Below are positions 37,849-44,413 of a stretch of 64,000 bases of DNA, in pieces. Both the position numbers and the translations under genes were made by a program. The stretch's first letter is position 1; each line of letters begins with the position of its first letter. Source of the stretch: Lactobacillus helsingborgensis (GTDB lineage Bacteria > Bacillota > Bacilli > Lactobacillales > Lactobacillaceae). The DNA lies in assembly GCF_000970855.1 (NCBI RefSeq), contig NZ_KQ034046.1, forward strand, positions 1,130,097-1,194,096, in the 5' to 3' direction. The notes under the pieces are model-generated. The model searched no databases and was not told where the DNA came from. It saw nothing but the letters and a program-made list of their open reading frames with translations.

Positions 37849-38004
37849 CTATTTTGCTTTCTTTTTTTCTCTCAAAATTAATTCTTTATCCTTTACTTTT
37901 ACCTCAAACGTGGCATTTTCAGTAGTAATTCCAAGATCTCTGAATAATGATTTAGAAAGTCTGAAACCTTGGGAATAACCTCGTTTTTCTAATGTAATTT
38001 CCAT
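37849..38004 (-). CDS. orphan MazE/AbrB-like antitoxin
   Basis: A 51-residue protein, start MEITLEKRGYSQGFRLSKS, with the swapped-hairpin AbrB/MazE N-terminal pattern (hydrophobic strand, Gly, then RLSKSLFRDLGI) and a short basic tail. MazE-type proteins bind their own operator and neutralise a MazF/PemK toxin. No toxin gene follows: the overlapping downstream frame gives about 23 codons (QRFESFGYEAYWMSFIYLEN) before running into the tRNA terminator. There is no clear ribosome binding site. It may be a remnant. Confidence 0.6.
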   Translation of the reverse strand: MEITLEKRGYSQGFRLSKSLFRDLGITTENATFEVKVKDKELILREKKKAK

Positions 38005-38028
38005 TTATATATTTATTATCATAAATTT

Positions 38029-38170
38029 AATATGTTTAAGGTAAATTAGATTGGTGGTCTAAATCAATAAATAAGACTCTTGATCCTTTGTTTGCCAGCC
38101 ATTGACAATAATTTTATGCAGATGGAGCTCTACCAACCCCATTCTTGATAACTGTAAAAGTGATAATCTA
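38029..38170 (-). pseudogene. decayed ParA-type partition ATPase, N-terminal remnant
   Basis: The minus strand reads IITFTVIKNGVGRAPSA, a stop, then NYCQWLANKGSRVLFIDLDHQSNL. This is the N-terminus of a plasmid-type ParA: the deviant Walker A (normally KGGVGKT) and the Walker A' block VLxIDxDxQxN are recognisable. A GGAGAGG ribosome binding site survives upstream, but the start codon has become TAG (38170-38168), and stops follow in frame. It lies just ahead of the MazE-like gene. I infer a relic of an integrated plasmid or similar element. Confidence 0.7.
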
Positions 38171-38516
38171 TATTTCTTCCTCTCCTTTAATTATACTGTA
38201 CTCATATGTTATGTATGATCTACTTATGCTTAATTTAAAATGGTAACGTTATAAAGAAACCTGTTGAAACTAGGTATGCTCAAACTGCAACCAATAACTG
38301 TGTCACTAACATCCAAGCTTAAAAGCTTTTATCAAACTTGTTAGCCATACGCCTAGAAGTATTATTCACAATCTTATTCCCCATAGTTTATATGCTCAAT
38401 ATAAGCTATTTATGCTTAACTTTTGTTTATATTAAATTCTATAATATTTAAATAACTCTTGTATTTATTTTCATAAAAACTACAAGCGTAATAAGATTTT
38501 TATCATTTTTATTTAC
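38171..38516. other. AT-rich stretch without a recognisable gene
   Basis: Both strands hold only short frames. The minus strand has a 21-codon frame starting MGNKIVNNTSRRMANKF that I do not recognise and that lacks a ribosome binding site. I see no RNA gene. Its position between the ParA remnant and hicAB suggests decayed mobile DNA. Confidence 0.4.
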
Positions 38517-38535
38517 ACACGTGCTATACACGTGT
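38517..38535 (+). promoter_or_regulatory. palindromic operator upstream of hicA
   Basis: ACACGTG-CTATA-CACGTGT is a perfect 7-bp inverted repeat with a 5-bp centre, 26 bp before the hicA start. It is in the position where HicB autorepressors bind. Confidence 0.65.
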
Positions 38536-38561
38536 AAAATAATATCTGAAAGGAGAATTAG

Positions 38562-38741
38562 ATGGTTAAAAGACGAGACGCCCTTAAAATTTTAAAGAAA
38601 AATGGCTGGTGGCTTAATCGTCATGGAACTAATCATGATGTTTATACCAATGGTTACCAGTCAGAGCCAATTCCTCGTCACGGTGATTTAAACAAAATTA
38701 CATGGCAAAAGATTATGAAACGAAATAATCTTAAAGGATAA
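38562..38741 (+). CDS. hicA: HicA family mRNA interferase toxin
   Basis: 59-residue toxin with a double-stranded-RNA-binding-like fold that cleaves mRNA. The motif NGWWLNRHGTNHDVYTNG carries the catalytic histidine in the xGT/SHxxY block, and IPRHGDLNKITWQKIMKRNNL is the normal C-terminus. AAAGGAG stands 6 nt upstream of the ATG. hicB follows 47 bp later. Confidence 0.9.
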   Translation: MVKRRDALKILKKNGWWLNRHGTNHDVYTNGYQSEPIPRHGDLNKITWQKIMKRNNLKG

Positions 38742-38788
38742 AATTAAGGGGGCTACCCTTTATTCGTGTACCATCTTAAATTACTATT

Positions 38789-39181
38789 ATGAAAAAAGAT
38801 AAAATTGTTGTTTTTCCAATTATTATAAAACCAACTAATGATTCTAAAATTAAGTACACTGTAAATGTCCCAGACCTTGACCGTGATACTCAAGGAAAAT
38901 CAATTGTAGAAGCTATTGATATGGGAAAAGACTTAATTGGTACTATGTCATTAGTAGAAGATTTGCCAAAATCAAATACTAAAATTCCTAAAACTAAAGA
39001 TGATGAAATTGCTACTTTAGTTACCGTCAATATTTCAGCATATAAACGGAAAAACGATGAACGTGTAGTTAAAAAGACTGTAACTATTCCAAATTACTTA
39101 AATGAAGAGGGAAAAGCTGCTGGTCTTAATTTTTCAGCTATTCTTTCTGAGGGTATCAAAGCAAAAATAGGTATTGAATAA
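38789..39181 (+). CDS. hicB: HicB family antitoxin with ribbon-helix-helix DNA-binding domain
   Basis: 130-residue antitoxin: N-terminal partially RNase H-like HicB domain (FPIIIKPTNDSKIKYTVNVPDL; TQGKSIVEAIDMGKDLI) and C-terminal KKTVTIPNYLNEEGKAAGLNFSAILSEGI, an RHH-type DNA-binding segment. It would neutralise HicA and repress the operon through the operator at 38517-38535. The spacing to hicA and their order are typical. Confidence 0.9.
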   Translation: MKKDKIVVFPIIIKPTNDSKIKYTVNVPDLDRDTQGKSIVEAIDMGKDLIGTMSLVEDLPKSNTKIPKTKDDEIATLVTVNISAYKRKNDERVVKKTVTIPNYLNEEGKAAGLNFSAILSEGIKAKIGIE

Positions 39182-39200
39182 TTTGAAAAGTCCAAGTAGT

Positions 39201-39325
39201 GTCTGGGAAAAAAGTGCTCTTTGAAGTTAAATTAAAAAATTTACAATTTAAAAAGACCGACAAATCAACGTTTTATTGACGTGATTTGTCAGCCTTTTTA
39301 GTTAGGTTAGAGTTTTTTCCCAGAC
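39201..39325. mobile_element. MITE-like inverted-repeat element or nested terminator
   Basis: The 125-bp segment is bounded by a perfect 13-bp inverted repeat (GTCTGGGAAAAAA at 39201-39213 and its complement at 39313-39325). Inside is a second inverted repeat (GACAAATCA near 39260 and TGATTTGTC near 39283) ending in CTTTTT. There is no coding capacity and no clear target-site duplication. It could be a MITE, an insertion-sequence remnant, or a paired terminator between the convergent hicB and the next gene. Confidence 0.45.
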
Positions 39326-39346
39326 TCTTTTTGTTTTGTAATAATA

Positions 39347-39832
39347 CTAGTCCTTCTTAATTTTTGAAATCAAATTTTTTTGCCGCTTGGGGTTTAAACG
39401 GTAATAGCCGGAGAATATTCCTAAAAATGTTAAAACAATCGTACCAATAACCAAAAGCAAGATGCTGTCTTCATGAAGTTCGCCGATGAATTCATATAAA
39501 GATGAAACCATCTTTAACCAACCACCTAAAGAAACAAAATACCAGGCTGTAGCCTTATCGATAAAGCTCATAGCAGTACGTAAATCAGATTCATTTTTGA
39601 TGATACTACCAAGAATTCTGACGGCCCGCCTTTTTTCAAGATAAATTTTGACAATAGGTATAATCCAGTACAAAGGAGAAATCTTTGGCTGAGCTTTACT
39701 TGATTGATTGAACTCTTTTAAAAACCATTCGTAATCATAAAGTTCCATTAGTCCTTGATATAGGGGAAATGCGAATAATAACCAGTCTCCCAAAAAACTA
39801 ATGCAGTTGATAAATAGTGAGATAATAAACAC
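39347..39832 (-). CDS. small membrane protein of unknown function
   Basis: 161 residues with hydrophobic segments near residues 2-25, 52-64, about 95-115 and 123-142, an acidic first loop and a strongly basic C-terminus (NPKRQKNLISKIKKD). The start is GTG, with only a weak GAAAGAA upstream. A good promoter stands 42 bp before it. I do not recognise the family. Confidence 0.6.
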   Translation of the reverse strand: MFIISLFINCISFLGDWLLFAFPLYQGLMELYDYEWFLKEFNQSSKAQPKISPLYWIIPIVKIYLEKRRAVRILGSIIKNESDLRTAMSFIDKATAWYFVSLGGWLKMVSSLYEFIGELHEDSILLLVIGTIVLTFLGIFSGYYRLNPKRQKNLISKIKKD

Positions 39833-39873
39833 TTCTTTCTTTGATATAAACCAATCTTTTTTTACTTTAAGAT

Positions 39874-39902
39874 ATTCTAGTCGTTACAAAATAATTATTC
39901 AA
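39874..39902 (-). promoter_or_regulatory. promoter of the small membrane protein gene
   Basis: On the minus strand TTGAAT (39902-39897) and TAGAAT (39879-39874) are 17 bp apart. Confidence 0.6.
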
Positions 39903-40068
39903 AAAGTTTAATTTGATACAAATTATCTTGTAAGCATAATATTAAAATTTGAAAAATAAAATTTATAATTTTTAATAATTAATTTCATTAGCTAGTGTAG
40001 CGAGAAAGCTTAAGATGCTTATTATCTTCGTCGCTGCCATCAAAAAATAATTTTATTAATAATTAGTC
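39903..40068. other. AT-rich spacer between divergent promoters
   Basis: No gene seen. Near 39998-40034 an imperfect inverted repeat (AGCGA ... TCGCT, enclosing AAGAT ... ATCTT) could form a hairpin on either strand, but it has no T-run. Confidence 0.4.
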
Positions 40069-40097
40069 TTGCTTTTACTTCATCATTAATGTATGAT
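40069..40097 (+). promoter_or_regulatory. promoter of the leader-peptide/PfoR unit
   Basis: TTGCTT (40069-40074) and TATGAT (40092-40097) are 17 bp apart, giving a transcript with about 230 nt of leader before the main gene. Confidence 0.6.
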
Positions 40098-40128
40098 ATT
40101 GCTTAAATATTTATGAGAGGTAGAGATT

Positions 40129-40200
40129 ATGACGACAATTAACAAAATTAATCAACCGCAAGTTAAATATTATTACTGGTACTTCAGTTATTTGATCTGA
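40129..40200 (+). CDS. aromatic-rich leader peptide (attenuator)
   Basis: A 23-codon frame with AGAGG 8 nt before its ATG. Residues 14-21 read YYYWYFSY: seven of eight consecutive codons are for Tyr, Trp or Phe. The stop TGA is at 40198-40200. The position between a promoter and a terminator upstream of a transporter-like gene is that of a classical ribosome-sensing leader peptide (compare trpL, pheL). Translation would stall when charged aromatic tRNA is scarce. No function for the peptide itself is needed. The alternative, a tiny membrane peptide, is less likely given the RNA structures that follow. Confidence 0.8.
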   Translation: MTTINKINQPQVKYYYWYFSYLI

Positions 40201-40225
40201 GTGCCTAGTTTTGTCATTGCCTTAG

Positions 40226-40321
40226 ACACACAGTTCAACCTTCATGACAATTGTGTGTAAAGACTTAAGTACTTTCTTCTCTATGAATTCACACAGTTGT
40301 CGTCATCTGTGTGAATTTTTT
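40226..40321 (+). promoter_or_regulatory. transcription attenuator: competing hairpins and terminator
   Basis: Four segments form three alternative hairpins. Segment 1 (40226-40235) pairs with segment 2 (40249-40258), 10 bp with one G.U. Segment 2 (40246-40257) also pairs with segment 3 (40290-40301), 12 bp with one G.U. Segment 3 (40286-40296) also pairs with segment 4 (40307-40317), 11 bp perfect, followed by TTTTT: a Rho-independent terminator. So 1:2 permits termination and 2:3 prevents it. The 10-nt terminator loop (40297-40306) is perfectly complementary to the first 10 nt of the leader frame (40129-40138). Confidence 0.8.
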
Positions 40322-40335
40322 ATTGGGAGAAAATA

Positions 40336-41373
40336 ATGAATACTATTAAAAAGATTACTTTAGACACCTTAAATGGTTTATCCACTGGTATCGTAGTGGC
40401 TTTGATACCAGGAGCATTAATTAACCAGCTAGTACAAGCTCTTTTACCTAGCATGCCACAATTAAGTTTTATTTTAGCATTAACTGCTTTTGCCTCAGCC
40501 TTGCTACCCGCAATTAGTGCTGTATGCGTCGGCATGACGGCTAAGTTAACGCCAATTCAGACTTCGTCATTAGCTTTAGCAGCTACCGCCGGAGCAGGTA
40601 ATTTTGTGATGAACAAGGGCAAAATTGCGGTTATGGGCAGCGGCGATGTTATCAATACCGCTATTACCATTATGATTGCTTACGGGCTGGTCTTGTTTTT
40701 TGGTAAAAAACTTAAGGCCTACACAATTCTGTTAGTACCGCTATTAGTACTTTTAATTGCTGGGGGAATCGGTTGTCTCACACGTATTCCCGTTAGTCAA
40801 CTAACTAGTTTGATCGGAATGGGAGTCGAAAAATTAACTGCATTACAACCAATTGTAATGGGTATTCTCATGGGAATAGTATTCGGCTTACTTATTGTTT
40901 CCCCTATTTCTTCTGTTGGTATCGCTACAGCAATCAGCATTTCTGGAATTGCTTCAGGTTCAGCTAATCTGGGCATCACAGCAGTCTCTTTTGCACTGGC
41001 TGTTTTTGGCTGGAAAGCAAACAGTTTTGGAACTTCAATCGCGCATTTCCTTGGTTCTCCTAAAATGCAAATGGCTAATTTAATGACCAATCCTAAACTG
41101 CTGATTCCTCTTTTAATTAATGCTGGTATCATGGGCGGCTTAGGTGCCGTATTCCAAATTCAAGGGACGCCAATGAGCGCTGGCTTTGGCTTTTCTGGCT
41201 TAATTGGGCCCGTCGCAGCGATGGCTAATCGCCCAGCAAACGCAATTAATATTATTCTGATTGCATTTTTGTTCTTTATCCTTCCAATCGCTCTGGGATT
41301 ATTGATGAATTACTTGTTTAATAATAAAGTTCATCTTTTTACGAGCAAAGATTTCGAATTAGATTTTAGCTAA
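40336..41373 (+). CDS. PfoR-like / PTS EIIC_2 family membrane protein
   Basis: 345-residue polytopic protein with about ten membrane segments and no soluble domain. The N-terminus KKITLDTLNGLSTGIVVALIPGALINQL and the segments TAGAGNFVMNKGKIAVMGSGDVIN and SPISSVGIATAISISGIASGSAN are characteristic of the PfoR/PTS_EIIC_2 family (once called toxin regulators). The biochemical substrate is not known. Lack of EIIA/EIIB partners argues against ordinary PTS sugar uptake. GGGAG lies 8 nt before the ATG. Expression is inferred to depend on the upstream aromatic attenuator, which suggests a link to aromatic amino acids or their precursors. Confidence 0.8.
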   Translation: MNTIKKITLDTLNGLSTGIVVALIPGALINQLVQALLPSMPQLSFILALTAFASALLPAISAVCVGMTAKLTPIQTSSLALAATAGAGNFVMNKGKIAVMGSGDVINTAITIMIAYGLVLFFGKKLKAYTILLVPLLVLLIAGGIGCLTRIPVSQLTSLIGMGVEKLTALQPIVMGILMGIVFGLLIVSPISSVGIATAISISGIASGSANLGITAVSFALAVFGWKANSFGTSIAHFLGSPKMQMANLMTNPKLLIPLLINAGIMGGLGAVFQIQGTPMSAGFGFSGLIGPVAAMANRPANAINIILIAFLFFILPIALGLLMNYLFNNKVHLFTSKDFELDFS

Positions 41374-41449
41374 ATAAAAAAGCTTTTGTTTCTATTTTTC
41401 AGACATTTTGTTAGACACTGCTATAATTGAGACAAAGGAGCGTATGAAA

Positions 41450-41806
41450 ATGATAAAATTCTATGGCTATAAACGTTGTTCAACTTCAAGAGCGGCTCAA
41501 AAATGGTTGGAGGATCATAATGTCAAGTTTGATTTCCAAGATTTAGTGGAACTACCGCCTAAAAAATCTGATTTGGTTAAATGGCTGACACAGTATCAAG
41601 ACCGTGGCCTAAAATATTTTTTTAATACTCACGGCCAAGATTATCGTAAATTGCATCTTAAAGATCAGCTGCCCCAAATGACAATAGAAAAAGCAGCCGA
41701 AATGATGTCAAAAAATGGTAAGCTGATAAAAAGGCCCCTTGTTGTTGATGATCAAAACCTAACTTGCGGTTTCAATGAAAAAACATACCAAGAAGTTTGG
41801 CTTTAA
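41450..41806 (+). CDS. ArsC/Spx family thioredoxin-fold protein
   Basis: 118 residues with KFYGYKRCSTSRAAQKWLEDHNVKFDFQDL at the N-terminus: a single active-site-like Cys (CSTS) at the thioredoxin-fold position and no second Cys three residues on, so it resembles YffB/ArsC-like proteins more than the CxxC redox-sensing Spx. KRPLVVDDQNLTCGFNEKTYQEVW is the conserved C-terminal ArsC block. I use the ATG at 41450, 9 nt after AGGAG; the ATG at 41444 is only 3 nt away. A single gene between the PfoR-like gene and pepX, with its own terminator. Confidence 0.85.
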   Translation: MIKFYGYKRCSTSRAAQKWLEDHNVKFDFQDLVELPPKKSDLVKWLTQYQDRGLKYFFNTHGQDYRKLHLKDQLPQMTIEKAAEMMSKNGKLIKRPLVVDDQNLTCGFNEKTYQEVWL

Positions 41807-41824
41807 ATTAAAAATAAATTCGGT

Positions 41825-41853
41825 AAAGAAAGTTTTGTCAAGAAACTTTCTTT
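41825..41853 (+). terminator. terminator after the ArsC/Spx-like gene
   Basis: An 11-bp perfect stem AAAGAAAGTTT / AAACTTTCTTT (41825-41835 with 41843-41853) is followed by T residues. Confidence 0.8.
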
Positions 41854-41922
41854 TTTATTTTCATATTTAACTTCATAATATTTTAAAGAACAGGTAAAAT
41901 AATAACCAAAAAGGAGAATTTC

Positions 41923-44325
41923 ATGAAATACAACCAGTATGCTTATGTGAAAACAGATTACAAAACACAAGTTGAAGAATTATTACAAATTAAATTTTTA
42001 CCATCCGCTTATCAAAAATTATCTTTTGGTGCTCTTTTAGCTGAACTAACCGCCAATACAGTTGCAGTTATTGCGCCTGACGCAAAAAGCGCACGAAATG
42101 CAAAATTAGCCGAGTTTGCTGTATCAGATAGTGAAAGGCTCAGCGACTTTTTAGACACAGCACCAGAAAAAATTGATTGTAGTCAATTTTATAATGTAGC
42201 ATTGCAATTACTCGGATACCACGTTGGCTACGATTATCAGTTAAGTGAGCCACTAAAATTTATGCAAAAACAAGGCTTGCCTTATGTTAAAAATATTGGT
42301 GACAAAAAACATTTAATTCAGGCTTTTTACCGTTTACTTAATACCCGCGCCAAAAATGGCCAACTTTTAATTGATGTTATGGCTGGTGAAGGATACTTTT
42401 ATAACCGTCGAAATCAATTTGCTAAGAATAAATTTCTCTTTTTTAACGGCAAAAGTATGCCTATTTTTGATACCAGTAAGGTAATTAGAGAAGTAGTTTA
42501 TGTTGAAAGCGATTTGGATACTGACGGAGATGGCAAGAGCGACTTACTGCAGACAACAATTTTTCGTCCAATTGAAAGTGAAAATTTGCCGGTCCCTGCT
42601 CTTTATACTGCCAGCCCCTATTTTGGTGGCATGATTGATAACGAGCAACGCAACCATAATGTAGATGAAAATTTAAGCGATGCAACTGAGTGGACCAATC
42701 CGCAATACCAAGCTGCCCCTGTGGTAAAAGCTAAAAAGCCGCTGGCAGATAGTAAAGAATCGTATAAGCCGGTGGAACAGGCTGTTGGGAAGTCTTCTTA
42801 TGGTTTAAATGAATATATGTTAGCACGAGGTTTTGCCAGTGTCTCTGCTGGTGCAATTGGTACACGCGGCAGTGATGGTCTCAGAATTACCGGTGCTCCA
42901 GAAGAAACTGAAAGTGCAAAAGAAATAATTGAATGGTTACACGGCGATCGCATTGCCTATACCGATAGATCACGCCAGCATGAAACTAAAGCTACTTGGT
43001 GTAATAAAAAGATTGGTATGACTGGCAGGTCATATTTGGGAACTTTACAAATAGCAATCGCAACTACCGGTGTAGCTGGCCTAAAAACGGTCATTTCCGA
43101 AGCTGCCATTTCCTCTTGGTATGATTATTACCGCGAACACGGCCTAGTAATTGCACCTGAAGATTGTCAAGGCGAAGATTTAGATATGCTGGCAGAAACT
43201 TGCCAGTCAAACTTGTGGGATGCCGGTGATTATCTAAAAATTAAGCCTAAATTTGACGAAATGCAGAAAGTATTACTTAAAAAAGCTGACCGTAAAACTG
43301 GACAATATTCTGATTTCTGGGAAAAACGCAACTACCGCCATCATACAGAAAATATTAAGTGTTCCTGGATTAGTGTTCATGGCTTAAATGACTGGAACGT
43401 CAAGCCTAAGAATGTCTATAAAATTTGGCAAAAGGTTAAAAACCTTCCTATTCAACAGCACCTTTTTCTGCACCAAGGGCCACACTATAACATGAACAAT
43501 TTGGTTTCAATTGACTTTACCGACTTAATGAATTTATGGCTGGTTCATGAACTCCTAGGTATCGAAAATAATGCCTATGAACAGTGGCCGACCGTATTAG
43601 TCCAAGACAATCTCAAAGCTGACAAGTGGCATGATGAAGATGATTGGAGTAATAGCATCGGCACTGAAACCGTCTACTTCCCAACAGATAACAATGAGTT
43701 GACAAAAGATGCAAACGGTATGCAAAAAGTATCTTTTACCGACTTGGGAGGAACGGAGTTTAAGAAAGCTAAAATTTCAGAAAATGATTGGCAATACCAA
43801 TTTATTTGTGGCAATCCCAAATGGACTAAAGCCAGTTTGCGTTATACCACAGATGAATTTATTCATCCCGTAACCATAGTTGGTCGACCGGAAATAAGAA
43901 TGCGCGTGTCATCCAGCCTTAACAAAGGACAAATTTCAGTTGCTTTAGTTGAAATGGGCGATCGCAAGCGTCTGACAGCTACTCCTAAAATTTTAATGCC
44001 TGGAGAACAAGAACTGGGTTTCCATTTTAAGGTTGATTCTTTACAGGAATTTATGCCAGATAGGCTTACTCACGCCAAATTGATCACTAAAGCACACATG
44101 AATTTGCAAAATTACCAAGATATGAAGAAACCTGCCAAAATTAAAGCTGGCGACTTTTATGACTTACAGTTTGAATTGCAGCCAACTTACTATACGATGC
44201 CGGTAGGCAGTAAACTTTGTCTAATTATCTATTCAACCGATCAGGGAATGACAAAAAGGCCGCTAGAAAAGACGGTCTACACAGTAGATCTGGCCAAGAC
44301 CGCAATTAAGTTTAGCCTTAAATAA
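41923..44325 (+). CDS. pepX: X-prolyl dipeptidyl aminopeptidase PepX
   Basis: Cytoplasmic serine peptidase (family S15) that releases X-Pro dipeptides, important for use of proline-rich casein-type peptides. At 800 residues it matches lactobacillar PepX. The nucleophile is Ser370 in [12 protein letters not shown]; the second conserved region is [11 protein letters not shown] with the catalytic His, and [14 protein letters not shown] and [10 protein letters not shown] are family markers. The C-terminal beta domain ends [21 protein letters not shown] lies 7 nt before the ATG. Monocistronic. Confidence 0.97.
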   Translation: MKYNQYAYVKTDYKTQVEELLQIKFLPSAYQKLSFGALLAELTANTVAVIAPDAKSARNAKLAEFAVSDSERLSDFLDTAPEKIDCSQFYNVALQLLGYHVGYDYQLSEPLKFMQKQGLPYVKNIGDKKHLIQAFYRLLNTRAKNGQLLIDVMAGEGYFYNRRNQFAKNKFLFFNGKSMPIFDTSKVIREVVYVESDLDTDGDGKSDLLQTTIFRPIESENLPVPALYTASPYFGGMIDNEQRNHNVDENLSDATEWTNPQYQAAPVVKAKKPLADSKESYKPVEQAVGKSSYGLNEYMLARGFASVSAGAIGTRGSDGLRITGAPEETESAKEIIEWLHGDRIAYTDRSRQHETKATWCNKKIGMTGRSYLGTLQIAIATTGVAGLKTVISEAAISSWYDYYREHGLVIAPEDCQGEDLDMLAETCQSNLWDAGDYLKIKPKFDEMQKVLLKKADRKTGQYSDFWEKRNYRHHTENIKCSWISVHGLNDWNVKPKNVYKIWQKVKNLPIQQHLFLHQGPHYNMNNLVSIDFTDLMNLWLVHELLGIENNAYEQWPTVLVQDNLKADKWHDEDDWSNSIGTETVYFPTDNNELTKDANGMQKVSFTDLGGTEFKKAKISENDWQYQFICGNPKWTKASLRYTTDEFIHPVTIVGRPEIRMRVSSSLNKGQISVALVEMGDRKRLTATPKILMPGEQELGFHFKVDSLQEFMPDRLTHAKLITKAHMNLQNYQDMKKPAKIKAGDFYDLQFELQPTYYTMPVGSKLCLIIYSTDQGMTKRPLEKTVYTVDLAKTAIKFSLK

Positions 44326-44362
44326 AATCGTCCTGCTATTCTCTATCACTATATTTTGTAAC

Positions 44363-44399
44363 AAAAAGACAACTGGATCAAAAACCCAGTTGTCTTTTT
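44363..44399. terminator. bidirectional terminator between pepX and carB
   Basis: A 14-bp perfect stem (44363-44376 with 44386-44399) has A/T tracts on both sides, between converging genes. Confidence 0.9.
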
Positions 44400-44413
44400 T
44401 ACTTAATAAATTC

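Noticed and set aside
39990..40040. Hairpin AGCGA...TCGCT as a terminator or RNA gene
   Set aside because: Imperfect pairing and no T-run on either strand.
39988..40054. A 22-codon minus-strand hydrophobic peptide (start MAATKIISILS)
   Set aside because: No ribosome binding site and no homologue I recognise; could be a chance frame.
40129..40335. T-box riboswitch ahead of the PfoR-like gene
   Set aside because: No T-box motif (AGGGTGGNACCGCG-like) and no specifier-loop layout; a leader peptide with hairpins fits better.
40797..41132. A 111-codon frame antisense to the PfoR-like gene
   Set aside because: A shadow of the sense codons; no ribosome binding site or promoter.
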